NCBI RefSeq assembly: GCF_041260155.1
Contig: NC_091932.1
Location: forward strand, 42,792,125 to 42,856,124
DNA length: 64,000 bases
Origin: Ptychodera flava
Taxonomy: Eukaryota; Hemichordata; Enteropneusta; Ptychoderidae
Direction of reading: 5' to 3'
In this document: one piece after another, positions 23,655-34,904 of the stretch
How the letters are laid out: every line of letters starts with the position of its first letter
Numbering within the stretch: position 1 is the stretch's first letter
Program-made: the position numbers and the translations under genes
Notes under the pieces: model-generated
The model's input: the letters and a program-made list of their open reading frames with translations, nothing else
Database searches by the model: none
What the model was told of the DNA's origin: nothing

Positions 23655-25100
23655 CCGAGACACGCAAAATCGATTTTCCTTCATGGGTGGTATGGATAGC
23701 GAAAATTACAAACTGGTAAAAATGCTTAAATTCTGGCAAGAAGATACAGTTTACTCTTTAAATTTTTCACAATACTATCAACATGTGATGTCCCTGATAA
23801 ATGACTCTGAATCTTCCACACCAAGCAGCTGTACGCTTCCTACATTTTCAATATCATTGTCACCATCTTATGATGGATTTTTGAGTTTATTTTCAATCAA
23901 AATTCATAAAATTGCAGCAAATCTAGATTGTAATAATAATTAATGTAATAATGGCAATTTAAATCATTGTTGTAATGACATGTCAAAAAGAAATTCAAAT
24001 GTTTCAGTCGTGTCACGCATCACGCTCACTGGCCGTCAGTTCATGTAGTGTTGATCTGAAAGAATAAGTTCACACCACTTATTAATGTACATGCATATTA
24101 AAAACAAGCAATTTTATCATTTATTACAATATGTTTCAAAAGTACTTGTCAATGATTATTCATCAAGTCCTCAGGCAATTGTAAGGACACTTGAATGTGT
24201 GAATTTTATAAAGAATGGCACTCTTTGAAAATTCTCTCTTCAATGGATATACATGCATAATATATTAATAGATATCAGTAGAAGATGTTGTTATATAAAA
24301 CACAGGATTTTTGTCTATCTTAAAACTTCCTTCCATATCAGCTGTTCTGTGGAATCTTCCGACTTAATATCAGCATGTTCTCATTTGTTTCTGATAAGAT
24401 TTCATTTCACAAACTTAATGCACATCTGAACTCCCAATAGGGTCCCTATACTTGAAATGAACTTCACCCTACTTAGTATATAGCACCGCCCTCTAGACTA
24501 TCATATTCTCTAATGTGTATACTTGAAGCTAAAGTGATAGTCACTGCTATGGCTAACTAAAGACGCGGGTCCTAGGAAGGGAAAGAGAAAAATCAAGAAA
24601 AGAATCCTAAATCGTTCCCAAAAATGCAAAGAAGATCGTTATTGACGATAGACTATAAGCTTAAAGCCGCCGTTCTCAATCCCAGGTTTGCGCATTAGTG
24701 GGTACTCCACCCTGTCAACATTGTATCGTTTTCATTGTTTTGCGTCAAACTCCGCTATATTAATAGATTTACAAACATAAATTCACGTCGAACGTCGATG
24801 AGCACGTCGGAGTACGTACATTTTGGCATGTGGTGTTTTCACCATACTTGGTGCGTTCGAGTTACAGATTTCAACGATTCCAGCAGTGTGTCGCTTGGCG
24901 CCGGATGCGGACAGTGTCCTCGACCATCTTCCCCCCTCTACTGTCTATGCCTCGATCCACAAAATTACAAGTCAATATACTGGTATGCAAAAAACACGAT
25001 CTGCATCGTTCGAATCTCTCAAATTCTTAGAACTAATGCTTTATAAAATTTGGAAACATCGGTGTCGAAATAATATAAAATGAGTATTTTCTGAAGATTG
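23655..25100. other. Noncoding stretch, nothing recognised
   Basis: AT-rich. The 114-aa plus-strand frame at 23599-23943 partly overlaps the recombinase fragment on the other strand and has no recognisable motif. Confidence 0.35.
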
Positions 25101-25154
25101 AACCGTGATCCCGACGTACTCCACCAGCCAACGTAAAACTTTTATGAGGCCAAG

Positions 25155-25364
25155 ATGGCGGTCGGCAGTCAGAAAACAAGTCCAGATCGACGTGTATTAC
25201 ATTATTTGCCAATTTGTGTTACGAGACTTCGTTTGCATTGGAACCAAAAAAGTACAAAAACCAGATGCATTTCGAAAACTCGGACAGGAAATCTCGTAAA
25301 TTTCTCAGACGTAATGAACTTTGATCGATATGCAGCGGAACTGCATCGCGTCGGTTATCGATAA
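25155..25364 (+). CDS. 69-aa ORF with strong start context, possible first exon
   Basis: The ATG sits in GCCAAGATGGCGG, a strong initiation context. It is also identical to the core of YY1-type promoter elements that often cover the first codons of housekeeping genes. The surrounding 25.1-25.8 kb is richer in CpG than its neighbours. The 69-residue product (MAVGSQKTSPDRRVLHYLP...) has no recognised domain and no clear splice donor at its end. It could be a first exon, an upstream ORF or chance. Confidence 0.25.
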   Translation: MAVGSQKTSPDRRVLHYLPICVTRLRLHWNQKSTKTRCISKTRTGNLVNFSDVMNFDRYAAELHRVGYR

Positions 25365-25979
25365 GATGGCACTTGCTCACGTGGATACGTACGCTCGAAG
25401 TGACGGCGGAACGAAACAGAGGAAGTCAAATCATCCTTTTTAGCTCCATGGTCAAATAAACATTTGGTTTATTAGTAGACTCATGGAGGTACAAACGACA
25501 CTCCATGGGAAACTATACACGGATACCGTACCGCTTCACACCTCTGTGCCGGGGTATTGAACATTTCTTGATTTGTCATTCTGAGTTTGGCATCATTAGT
25601 TTGGTAACGCGCGCGTCTATCTGACTCTGACTGTCGGAAATATTGGGATATCCTTGACCAGACAAACGCTTGGCGTGATGAGCTATTTTTGGCCCGAAAA
25701 CAGCATCTGATGCAGGCCGATGACGTACTCGTCAAAAGAAGAAAATTGATATGCCATTTTGCGTGACTTTTGTTGTCCGATCGTTATATCCAAATTTACC
25801 CGGCGTACCATACACGTTTGCCATCGTTGGGTGTACGGTAGAAACCACAAAACCAAACCAAATAGTCCTTTTCAGGGCCATCAAACTTTCCAGTGAGAGA
25901 GAACCCGATAATACATTTTTTTCTTCACGGCACGTTTATGGAGAGACCGTATTCAAGGTTACTAAGATGTAATCAACTC

Positions 25980-27340
25980 GAATGTAGTCTGATCACGTTT
26001 TTATCCCAAGAAATGTGGGGGTAGGTACGGTACAAAAGTTGGATAACTGTGAAGAAACTATTGCGCACGCCTTTCGACACTGGAAATCTTGACACATACA
26101 CTGTATTTTATTTATTTTAGTCACCATTAGCAGATAAGGCGAATGCTAATGAACTTTAGGTACACATCCAGCTAACTCGTGTTTTACTTTGCACAAGGCT
26201 AGATTGACAGTGGTATTCAAATCCAAATCAGCGTCCCCTGGGTCGACGTTCTCACAATGGCCACGCACAATACTCACTAAAATTGTCCCGAAAAAACATA
26301 TGGGTTTAAAAAATATGGAGTCGTTATGTATTGATCAGGTATTTACCTTGCCGTAGAGCATTCCCAATTCATAAATTTTCATAAAAAAACACGCAAAAAA
26401 ACGCAATCTGTGGAGCTCTCAGTTCAAGCTACTCGGACGGCGTCTCTTTACATAATAAGCGTCCTTTCATGTAATCCGGTATTTATAACCAATGGGCGTC
26501 TTTAACAGGTGTAGATTCAGAGCTATTGGAAACAATAAATGCTAGTTAAGTAGTAAACTGTGGCTTTTTGTTAGGAAAATCTGTCTCCAAACTCGGCTAT
26601 ACGTGTGTATAGCGGCTATTCCATTTCCCAACTTCCTATATTTCTAATGCACACCAAAGCGGCCATCGCCGTATATCGAACCACAAGTGACTGTGGCTCG
26701 AGGATAACTTGCATGTTATTGTTTTTGAAATACTGCGAAGGTTATTTTGCATGACTATACCTTAATAAGCGACAGAAGATTGTCAACTTAATGCTTCCCT
26801 AACAAATAACTGGATTAAACGACCGTAATACTAAATGAGAATATTGTGAACGAAGTTGTCATCAATGATATCGCCTGGAAAGTTAATGTACTTCCGGTTT
26901 CAGGTGCCTGCATTTCAAACACTATAGTACTGTCAAATGACCTCCTCAAGAAGCGAGATTCACAAAATCCATTCCTATACATAAACTGTTACGGAAATTA
27001 CTAAAATTGATCAAGATAAGCCGAGAGACGAAAATGTTAACATCAGAAAGCAGGACATACTACCGACAACTTTCTCCTAACAATGCAATCCACTATCGTC
27101 AGCAATGTCAATTTCTTTGGGCATATTTACATTATTTAGAGGAGGATTACTGCATGAACGGTCAATTTTGATCGGAGACCATTATTCGTAAAATAAGATT
27201 ACGTAAAATACTCGATCTCAAACTTACTGGGCGGATTAATGGAGAGTTCCACCTACCTGAACCGTCGCCCAGTCAGTCTGATGTTGCTCTGAAGCGCACG
27301 TTAGGACCCCTTGGCAACGATGGAATTTGGCATAAGCATG
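25980..27340. other. Noncoding stretch, nothing recognised
   Basis: No supported gene on either strand and no obvious repeat. Confidence 0.35.
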
Positions 27341-27344
27341 CTTA

Positions 27345-28254
27345 GGGGCCATGGATAATTAAAACACTCGCGCAGTAAACGCAACTTCTGTGTTTAGGTG
27401 GGGAGAGGGGGAATCCGTGACGAATCGCGGCCAACCTGTTTACTGCAACAATATTTCAATAAAGGAATTCGAAAATAGATTTTTTGTTGATTTTTCTTGT
27501 ACGCTAACATCTATTGAATATTGGAATATATTCATATTCTATATGGAGAATAGTCCCAGAGCTGAATAGCCCACCAAGGGACTGTGCCGAAAATCCAGTC
27601 GTTGTGGACTGACCAGGTGGGAGCGCAGAGAAATACTTAGAAGAGCCAAGTGTAGAATTTGGGATAGAGTGGGGATAATTTGTTTGCGTTCCTGTCAGCC
27701 TCATCTGAAGCATTCTTTGTAGTTTTATCGCCCTCGTTCACGCTGAATATTCAAGGACGTGGGCACTATCCGGTTCTCAGGGCCTAGAGCGGATAGTGCC
27801 CACGTCAAAATTTGTATGGCCAAAAGCTGGAGTGCTACACGTTTTTCTGTATCGCAAAATATCGCGCTATATTGTTTGGCATGTACAAAGCCAGTACGGC
27901 ACCGGCGCTACACCAGCATCCTTTTGACATACTTGTGATGTGATGATCAGTGCTCGAGTAAAATAATAACAATCATTGTGGATACATAGTTTCATTTTAT
28001 TCAATTGGTTGCGTCATTGTTCAGTTGGCGCTGAACAGAGATTAATTTTAGAGGGGGTATGCGGGGGGGGGGGGGGACGGTCGGTAGAGTATGCGTGATT
28101 TCATAGCGACGTAATTACTGATTGTTGGATGCAGATACAGAATGGGGCTTGGTTGAATTTTCGCACTTCCAAACTTTCGTTTAGGGGAGGGGGGTTGAGG
28201 CCAAACGCACTTAGTTTGGTTTACCGTGCGCATGTTTTAATTATCCACGGCCCC
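27345..28254. mobile_element. PIF/Harbinger-type nonautonomous element, 910 bp
   Basis: The left end GGGGCCATGGATAATTAAAA (27345) is matched by the reverse complement of TTTTAATTATCCACGGCCCC ending at 28254. TTA flanks both sides (27342-27344 and 28255-28257). A TTA target duplication with ends starting GGGGCC is typical of PIF/Harbinger. No transposase is encoded. The interior has a perfect 17-bp hairpin at 27756-27806 and a G run near 28064. It inserted beside the recombinase fragment at 28400-28790. Confidence 0.75.
27756..27806. repeat. Perfect 17-bp hairpin
   Basis: GACGTGGGCACTATCCG (27756-27772) is the exact reverse complement of 27790-27806, with a 17-base loop. The arms are perfect although the surrounding transposon ends have diverged. 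Confidence 0.9.
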
Positions 28255-28399
28255 TTAGCAACAACGGAAAAAATCGCACATCTGCATCCGCACTGATACC
28301 GAGTTGCTGGTACCAGTTGCCATCCCTGCAGACAATGTACGCGGAGCTTTTTACACAGCGCGAATTGTCGTTTTCATCGACGGTAAAGTTCCGTGTTTT

Positions 28400-28790
28400 A
28401 GTGTTTCTGCACATTGGGTTGTGAGGAACCACCACACGCTGTTTTAAAGCGCTGGCGGGCTATGCATTCCGATCTGGCCAGTGTAACAGTTGTATAGTTC
28501 ATTATGCCGTCGGCAGTTAGTGGTTCAGTCTTAATCGGCACGTTACCCTTGCCCATGCTTTCAGATTTCATTTTTGGCAGCCAGATTTGGTCGAGTACCT
28601 TCATAAGGAGCACCGGTATTTACACTCCACCGATATTTGTTTTTTTGCAAAACACGATCAATGGAGTTAAAGAAACTGTGCAGTGTCTCCGGTTCATATT
28701 CGGTTCCGTCTCGTTTTCTTGTACTGTAGAAGTATTTGCTAAGGAGTTGGTCAAGTTCATGCGGTGGAATTAGGTGGATTTCACCACAAT
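28400..28790 (-). pseudogene. Crypton-like tyrosine recombinase, N-terminal fragment
   Basis: On the minus strand, IPPHELDQLLSKYFYSTRK is followed by DGTEYEPETLHSFFNSIDR. This matches the conserved N-terminal region of Crypton/DUF3504 recombinase proteins (ELD..L..FF...RK.DG.EYEPDTL.SF..SI.R). After a frameshift near 28600 the weaker KGNVPIKTEPLTADG follows, in the position of the KGN.P....LT.EE linker. The reading frame is broken upstream by the MITE at 28785-28896. The catalytic domain is not adjacent; a same-strand C-terminal piece lies 5 kb away at 23166-23650. Confidence 0.6.
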
Positions 28791-28896
28791 TACGAGTGTT
28801 TCGATACATAGCGGCCGCCGCGTGGTATGCATAGAAATTTCGACTCATTCTTCTATGCAAACGCGGTGGCCACTATGTATCGAAACACTCGTAACC
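28785..28896. mobile_element. Foldback MITE, MULE-like, with 11-bp target duplication
   Basis: Near-palindrome: TTACGAGTGTTTCGATACAT and GCGGCCGC on the left face GTATCGAAACACTCGTAA on the right. GTGGATTTCAC occurs on both sides (28774-28784 and 28897-28907). A 9-11-bp duplication suggests the Mutator-like superfamily. A second copy is at 60241-60345. The insertion disrupts the recombinase reading frame: the codons for REIH lie on both sides. Confidence 0.8.
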
Positions 28897-28909
28897 GTGG
28901 ATTTCACGA

Positions 28910-29760
28910 TATTCGGACTGACTCAAATTAACCACGTTCAAAGCTGATTTATGTCAGTTCGGTGCTTTCAGGTTGTGTTCTTTGGAATTTGATGTCTTAT
29001 AAAGTCATCCATTCTTCATTTGGCACTTGAAAATTGCCATACCTTTCCATGATACCGAAATAGTTGTTGTTGTTGCTGCCGCCACTCCGTGGAATCGGCG
29101 TCGGCTTGGTGTCGTGCAGACCTTGAAAAAATAGCCCATTTGTACTTTCTTGACGATAAATGTCCCACCACGGTATTTGTTGGCGAGTAGTTTGACTTTC
29201 AGGGTAATAATACTGCTCCCCCTCAAGAAGATCTGAGAACAGCTGTTCAGCAATGATGCATTCTCAGTTTGTGCTAAACGCAGAAAACATACGAAACACT
29301 ATGGCAACTGATATTCCGTCATATATATTTTGGTCAAAATACTCGCAAATTTTCATTCTTTATAATTTTTTAGCCTACGCATACTTGACATTAAATAAGG
29401 TCACCAAAAATAAACAAAATGAAACAATATTTAATTATGCAAGTTTCAGAGCTATTTTAGTTCACTGTGCTCATCTGTTCTATGTAAACATCTCTCAGCG
29501 CGTGCACCATGCTGAAAATAGTGCCGGTCAGAGTGAAGATATAATCCATATTTTAACTTGTTAAAATACCGGTTCATATCCACACTTACTGAACAAAAGG
29601 AAAATGGCAATACAGACACAACATGTTTTTATAACGAAACTTACTGTATGACGAAACTCCATAGGTTACAGACGACGTGCCTAACAATATTGATTTATTG
29701 TCCGTCCTTGTCAGTGTTACACAGGCGGCGATCCGGACCTGTTCATGTGACAGTTGGTAG
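28910..29760. other. Noncoding stretch, nothing recognised
   Basis: Short frames only (for example 29005-29253 minus and 29253-29564 plus) without recognisable motifs. Confidence 0.35.
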
Positions 29761-29766
29761 CAATAT

Positions 29767-30056
29767 GAGGATATTTATCTGGGTCAGTGATTGCTTTTGT
29801 CTAATTTATAAAAGGCAATGTAAATATAAAAGGTAGTGAAAGAGGAATTGAAATCATAGAAATCATCATAGATTTCGTCATCTCATTTCCATACAAAAAC
29901 TATGAAGAACCAATGGCAGAACGTCTTTCGCCTCTGTTGATTTGTGATATACGTGACATAAGGCGTTTGAGGCAGATATAGTATTCAGACGAAATTTTAC
30001 AACCTTGACAACCACATCAAAACTAAGTGACTTCTCAACCAACAATTCTCACCACA
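29767..30056 (+). promoter_or_regulatory. Conserved 5' flank of TLR copy 2
   Basis: Aligns with 14551-14831 upstream of copy 1 (GATATTTATCTGGG, GGTAGTGAAAGAGGAA, CTCTGTTGATTT and others) and ends at the ATG. Similarity stops about 290 bp upstream, so the likely promoter and leader were duplicated with the gene. Confidence 0.5.
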
Positions 30057-32818
30057 ATGGCTGCTCTCTGGTTGACAGTTGTCCTGCTGGTACAGAGTTT
30101 CCAGATGGTTACACAGCAGTCAATATGTAAGGTATATCAACAGACTCGCATTAATTGCTTTAACAGAGGGTTTGAAGATGTCCCAGACAACTTTCCAGGA
30201 TTTTCAACTCATCTGGATTTGTCATGGAACTTCATCAACGAAACAGTTTCTACTTCCTTCATAGCGCTGAACCAACTGAGACAACTGAATCTATCATACA
30301 ATGAAATTGCTTTAATTCATGGCAAATCATTCTGCGGACTTACTAGTTTAGAAATCCTGGATCTGAACGACAACTTCTTGGAACATATTCCTGAAAAAGT
30401 ATTTTCTAATCTGAAGAACCTTACAACTCTAATTCTGTCAAAAAATCAGTTGACTAAGTTGCCTCCGACATTGTTTCATGGACTTACACTTTTAAATGAA
30501 TTGAACCTGAATGAGAATGTAATTTCCACATTGCCGAATGAAATATTCAAAGATTTAACACAACTTACGGTAATTAACCTGGGAATGAATAGTCTACGTT
30601 GTTTTCCACAGAAAGCATTGCAACCATTAGTCAAAATGAAAGAAATTTCATTTGAATTGAACTGTTTTCGTAAACACTGTAATAGAATGGATCTGAGACC
30701 CTTTACTGAACTAGTGGAGATTACTCTTACAGAATGCAGCATTCTGACCTCAATAATAGAATCGATTGAACAAAGCTTTCCGATAAAGGATATCACTTTG
30801 GGAAGATCTGACACTTCTCCAGCTTATAATGAGCTTCTACGTAGGTATAAGCTGGGAATTCATGATGCATTTGACACTTCAACTCAAGCTCTAGCTCAAA
30901 TACTGGAAAATGTTGGACGCTCAAAGATTAAGTCACTACATCTTGGGTATCTGAACAATCGGGGACAGATCAGGAATGACACCTTCAAACAACTCCAGGG
31001 ACAAGCATTGAAAAACTGACAATTTACCTTGACGAAGTAAATAAACTACCTTCTGGAGTATTTCAGTGGCTGCAATATTTAAGAAGTCTTACCATTCAAT
31101 ATTTTTATTATAGTAAATTTGACTCACTTCATGAAGGCGTTTTTCAGGGTCTGGATCGTTTGGAGACATTGGACCTGACTGGGAATTATTTATCAAACAT
31201 CACAGAGGTGTCTCAAAGTGTTGCTAACCTTCATCAGCTGAAATATCTAGATCTAAAATGGAATGCATTCATTGGAGAAATCCCTCCCAACATCTTTGCA
31301 GCAGTTCCCTCACTAGTAGAAATAGATCTCTCACACAATTATTTTCCAGCTATCCATCGTGACAGTTTCACTTCCCTTCCAAATTTAATCACCCTAGACC
31401 TATCTAACAATGGTATTCATTATCTGCCTGACGCTGTATTTTCCTTACTTACCTCTCTGAAAGCACTTTACTTAAAAGGAAATGACATTTTGACTTTGAA
31501 TCAAAATCCGGTATTAACTAATCCTCTGAAAGGCCTAACACATCTTCATCGATTATCAGTAAGTCTTTTACATCCAGCTGTCTTGTACCAAAATGTTCCA
31601 TCACTCCAGTACCTCCATATTTCTGGTCCCTCAGCTAAAAGCACTCCAAGACCCGCCTTAAACATTTACACTCTGCAAAGACCAATCTGACAAAGCTTGA
31701 GGCATTAGAAATTAAAGGTACAAAGATTGATACTTCCCCATCTTTCGACGACTTACATCTTGATGACGACAATCACAGCAAAAACAATTCTGTGTATGTA
31801 TCTTGGAAAAATATGAAATCTCTTAATTTCCATGACTGTACCTGGTCAGAAAATGAAGAAGAATTGAAAGCAATTTTGAAGCTGTTTCCAAACCTAAAGG
31901 AGCTCTCCCTTACAGCTTTTGGTACATTATTATCCATGAACGTACTTCCCGACAAACTAATAAATCTTCAATCTTTGAATATTAGTTTCAACAAAATTAC
32001 AATAATCAACCCAACCTTTTTGAAGTCACTACCTAATCTTAAGGCTTTGGCAATCCATCAAAATCCTTTCTCTTGCTCAAAATGTGAAATGGAAAATTTT
32101 GTCCAATGGCTTAAAGATGATAAAACCGTTTCTGTGTCAGAGGTTCCTACATGTGCTACACCAAACGAAATGGATGGCGTTTTTTCTTACCGACATTAGA
32201 ATTTGGATTGAACTGTAACTTGACTTTCCTCATCTCTGTTCCAATAATCTGTATTGCAGTTGGTTTAACTGTGATCATAGTCGTTGGCATTCGGTTCCGA
32301 TGGCACATACGTTACTTATTTTTCCTGCTGAAACTACGACGAGGTGGATATAAGTTGCAAGTTAACGATGAAGAAGAATCATGGAAGAGGAAATATGATG
32401 CCTTTGTGGTCTACAATGAGCACGATGGAGAGTGGGTAATGCAGCAATTGATTCCTAACTTAGAAAATACTGATCAACAGAATTTCAAGTTGTGTATCCA
32501 TGAACGTGATTTTGTGCCAGGTGACGATATATTTGAAAACATTCTGAACAGTATTGAGAACAGCAACAAACACTGCTTATACTGTCTCCTCACTTTGCAC
32601 AAAGTGAGTGGTGCTACTTTGAAATGAGGATGGCACAAACCCAGTTATTTGAAGAGAAGAAGGATGTCATATTGATGGTAATGCTGCAGGAAATCCCAGA
32701 TGATATGATGCCACGGGTGCTGCGGAAAATACTCATGACAAAGAAGTACCTGGAATGGCCTGAGAATGACTTGGGGAGGAGAATGTTCTGGCAGAAACTG
32801 AGAATGGCACTGATGTAG
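30057..32818 (+). CDS. Toll-like receptor copy 2, intronless, four frameshifts
   Basis: Close paralogue of copy 1. The start is the ATG at 30057; the upstream GTG at 30027 is in frame but not a likely start. It has a signal peptide (MAALWLTVVLLVQ), an N-terminal Cys pair, LRRs, and one LRRCT (NPFSCSKCEM, near 32070). The transmembrane helix is at about 32220-32290, and the TIR domain starts at 32394 (YDAFVVY) with RDFVPG at 32505-32522 and box 3 present. About 920 residues. Four indels break the frame relative to copy 1: -1 near 30997, -1 near 31680, +2 in a T run near 32183, and -1 in an A run near 32569. The tail ends at TAG (32816) about 11 codons earlier than in copy 1, after the TIR. An ATTAAA at 32890 may serve as poly(A) signal. 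Confidence 0.85.
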
Positions 32819-32939
32819 GACAGTTGAGTGAACAGAATTGCAGAAGACTTAATGCAAGGATTGAAGCTGATACACGTATAATTTAAATTATTAAAAAAAG
32901 TAGGGTCAACGATCCTCAATGGTTCATAGTTTGAAGTAA

Positions 32940-33129
32940 GGGACTGGTCAGTTTCTTCGGCCTTGGGGCGGTGGATTATTTTTGCAGACGTCAAAAAGTG
33001 GCTGCCCCCATTCCAACTTTCAAATGAGGGTCACCCCCTATTCCAACTTTCGCAAAACCTGTGATAGTAATGTGGCTGAAGGGCATACTGAAAAATTTGT
33101 GATATTTTACAGTAACGCGTATCAAATTT

Positions 33130-33206
<77 letters not shown>

Positions 33207-33466
33207 GATATATTTAGGTTTTGCACTAGGAAGGGGCTCTGAAAAATGTCTTATTATTAGTTACTCGCCCGAAAAATGCAACTGAATCAGAAATTTGTGG
33301 CTTATCTGATGCATTTAGGCAAGTACGAGCCTGTGTCGAATTTCAAAACACACTAATCCCCCATTGGGCATTCAAAAAACATGGTAACCCCCCCATCACC
33401 AAAGTCAAAAACAGGATGATCCCCATTAATTCACGCCCTCGTCCTGGCCGAAGAAACAGACCAGCT
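32940..33466. mobile_element. AGGGACTGGTCAG-type MITE, facing ends around (TA)n
   Basis: Begins AGGGACTGGTCAGTTTCTTC near 32940. A reverse-complement end (GGCCGAAGAAACAGACCAG) lies near 33438-33456, with reversed family sequence leading up to it. The centre is a long (TA)n tract. It is either one element with longer inverted ends or two copies inserted head to head. It lies only 120 bp after the stop codon of TLR copy 2 and may shorten its 3' UTR. Confidence 0.6.
33135..33204. repeat. (TA)n microsatellite
   Basis: About 35 uninterrupted TA dinucleotides inside the MITE. The poly-Ile/Tyr reading frame is an artefact. Confidence 0.95.
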
Positions 33467-33556
33467 CCGTAAATACGTGTAGCATTTGTTGCATGCCGAA
33501 GCATAGAAATTATTTTGTAAGGAAACTCGTAAGTAATTAAGGGATCTTTGAATGAA

Positions 33557-33559
<3 letters not shown>

Positions 33560-33634
<75 letters not shown>
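33560..33634. repeat. (TA)n microsatellite
   Basis: About 37 uninterrupted TA dinucleotides just after the MITE end. Confidence 0.95.
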
Positions 33635-33637
<3 letters not shown>

Positions 33638-33639
33638 AT

Positions 33640-34665
33640 AGTTGTCTTTAGTACATGATTTTCTCCTTTGGTGTAAGTCTTACATTTCTGTTGATCATTA
33701 GCGGCACAAGCTTATTGGGCCTAGGCAAATATTGTGTTCTTTCAAATTCTACTTCTTCTTTGACACTTGTTCCGTAAATTCTTTGTTGTGCCTTATCTAA
33801 AAAACCGCAGCTATTAGCATTACAAAATGTCACAGCTTGTTTGGGAGTAGGAAAAAGTAGTATATGGTACAGTCAAATTTCATTGATCAGATGACCTCTA
33901 CGACCACATTGAATTTTGCAACATCTACAGATAGCTTGCATTCAAAAACGACTATCCACTTTAAATTTCTTATGTACAATGCTGCCTTTTGGTCCACTGA
34001 ATTTGTATTAAAATTGCGAGTTGTCACGTGACCTTGTTTGCCACATTAAATGTTTCAAAAACTCCAATCTATATAAATTGTCTCAAAAACTTTTAGAATT
34101 GATATTTTGCTTATATCATCATCAGTGGGATTACTTGCAAGTTTGGAAGGCGTTCAAATTAGTAGTGTGCTTTGGCAGTCATATTGCCATGTACGAAAAA
34201 CCTACGATAACAAGAACTCTTCTTCATATACAAACTGACCTATGGGCAAGTACAACACCGTCATATCTTGAAAATTTTGTGAATGATCTTTAATGACCTT
34301 TGACCTACGTTTATGTAACTATGTAACTGCAAGAGCAGTCCTAGGTTTGGTTTTTCTTGAATGATGATCAGTACTGGTCCAATTGCTTTTTTTCAAAGGA
34401 TAAGCCTTCATGACTTTTGACCTACTTTCATATAACTAAGTAGCTGCAAGGGAGATTATTAGTTTGGCCTCTTCTTTATATAGATCATTATGTAATGAAA
34501 AATTTTCCAAAATTGTAGAATGACATAGGATGACCTTATTTTATTATTGTTACTATTACCCGACATTGCAACAGACAGACGAGTATAAGGATTGTGCTCA
34601 GAATAACATATTTTGACTCCTGCTCAAGGTGACAGAAATTAGGAGATACTCAATCAATGACACTT
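33640..34665. other. Noncoding stretch, nothing recognised
   Basis: Two loosely similar phrases, CCTTTGACCTACGTTTATGTAACTA near 34300 and TTTTGACCTACTTTCATATAACTA near 34417, suggest a degenerate tandem repeat. No gene. Confidence 0.35.
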
Positions 34666-34669
34666 TGCT

Positions 34670-34900
34670 CCCATTGGATCATACTTTTCATAGATGTGTA
34701 TGATATATTCAGACTGATAGCTTTGGACTTAAACTTAAACGTGACAAATATTGAGGAAAATATTGTGTCAACGGTTCGAAGAACCAATTCATTTATATTT
34801 TAAAGAGATGTGTATGTCATATTCAGAGTGATATATTTGGACTCATAGTAAAATAGACAAATGTAAAGGAAACTACTGCATTAGAAAAAATGTGCTAAAG
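34670..34900 (+). repeat. Minisatellite of about 107 bp, left part
   Basis: Two units with TAGATGTGTATGATATATTC, CAGACTGATA and GACAAATATTGAGG. The array resumes at 35845-36770 after the reverse transcriptase insert. Confidence 0.75.
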
Positions 34901-34904
34901 AATT

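Noticed and set aside
25481..25735. 84-aa minus-strand ORF and an opposing plus-strand frame (RKYWDILDQTNAWRDELFLA)
   Set aside because: Neither has a start or splice context I could support, and no family was recognised.
32982..33242. 86-aa ORF with poly-(Ile-Tyr)
   Set aside because: Translation of the (TA)n microsatellite.
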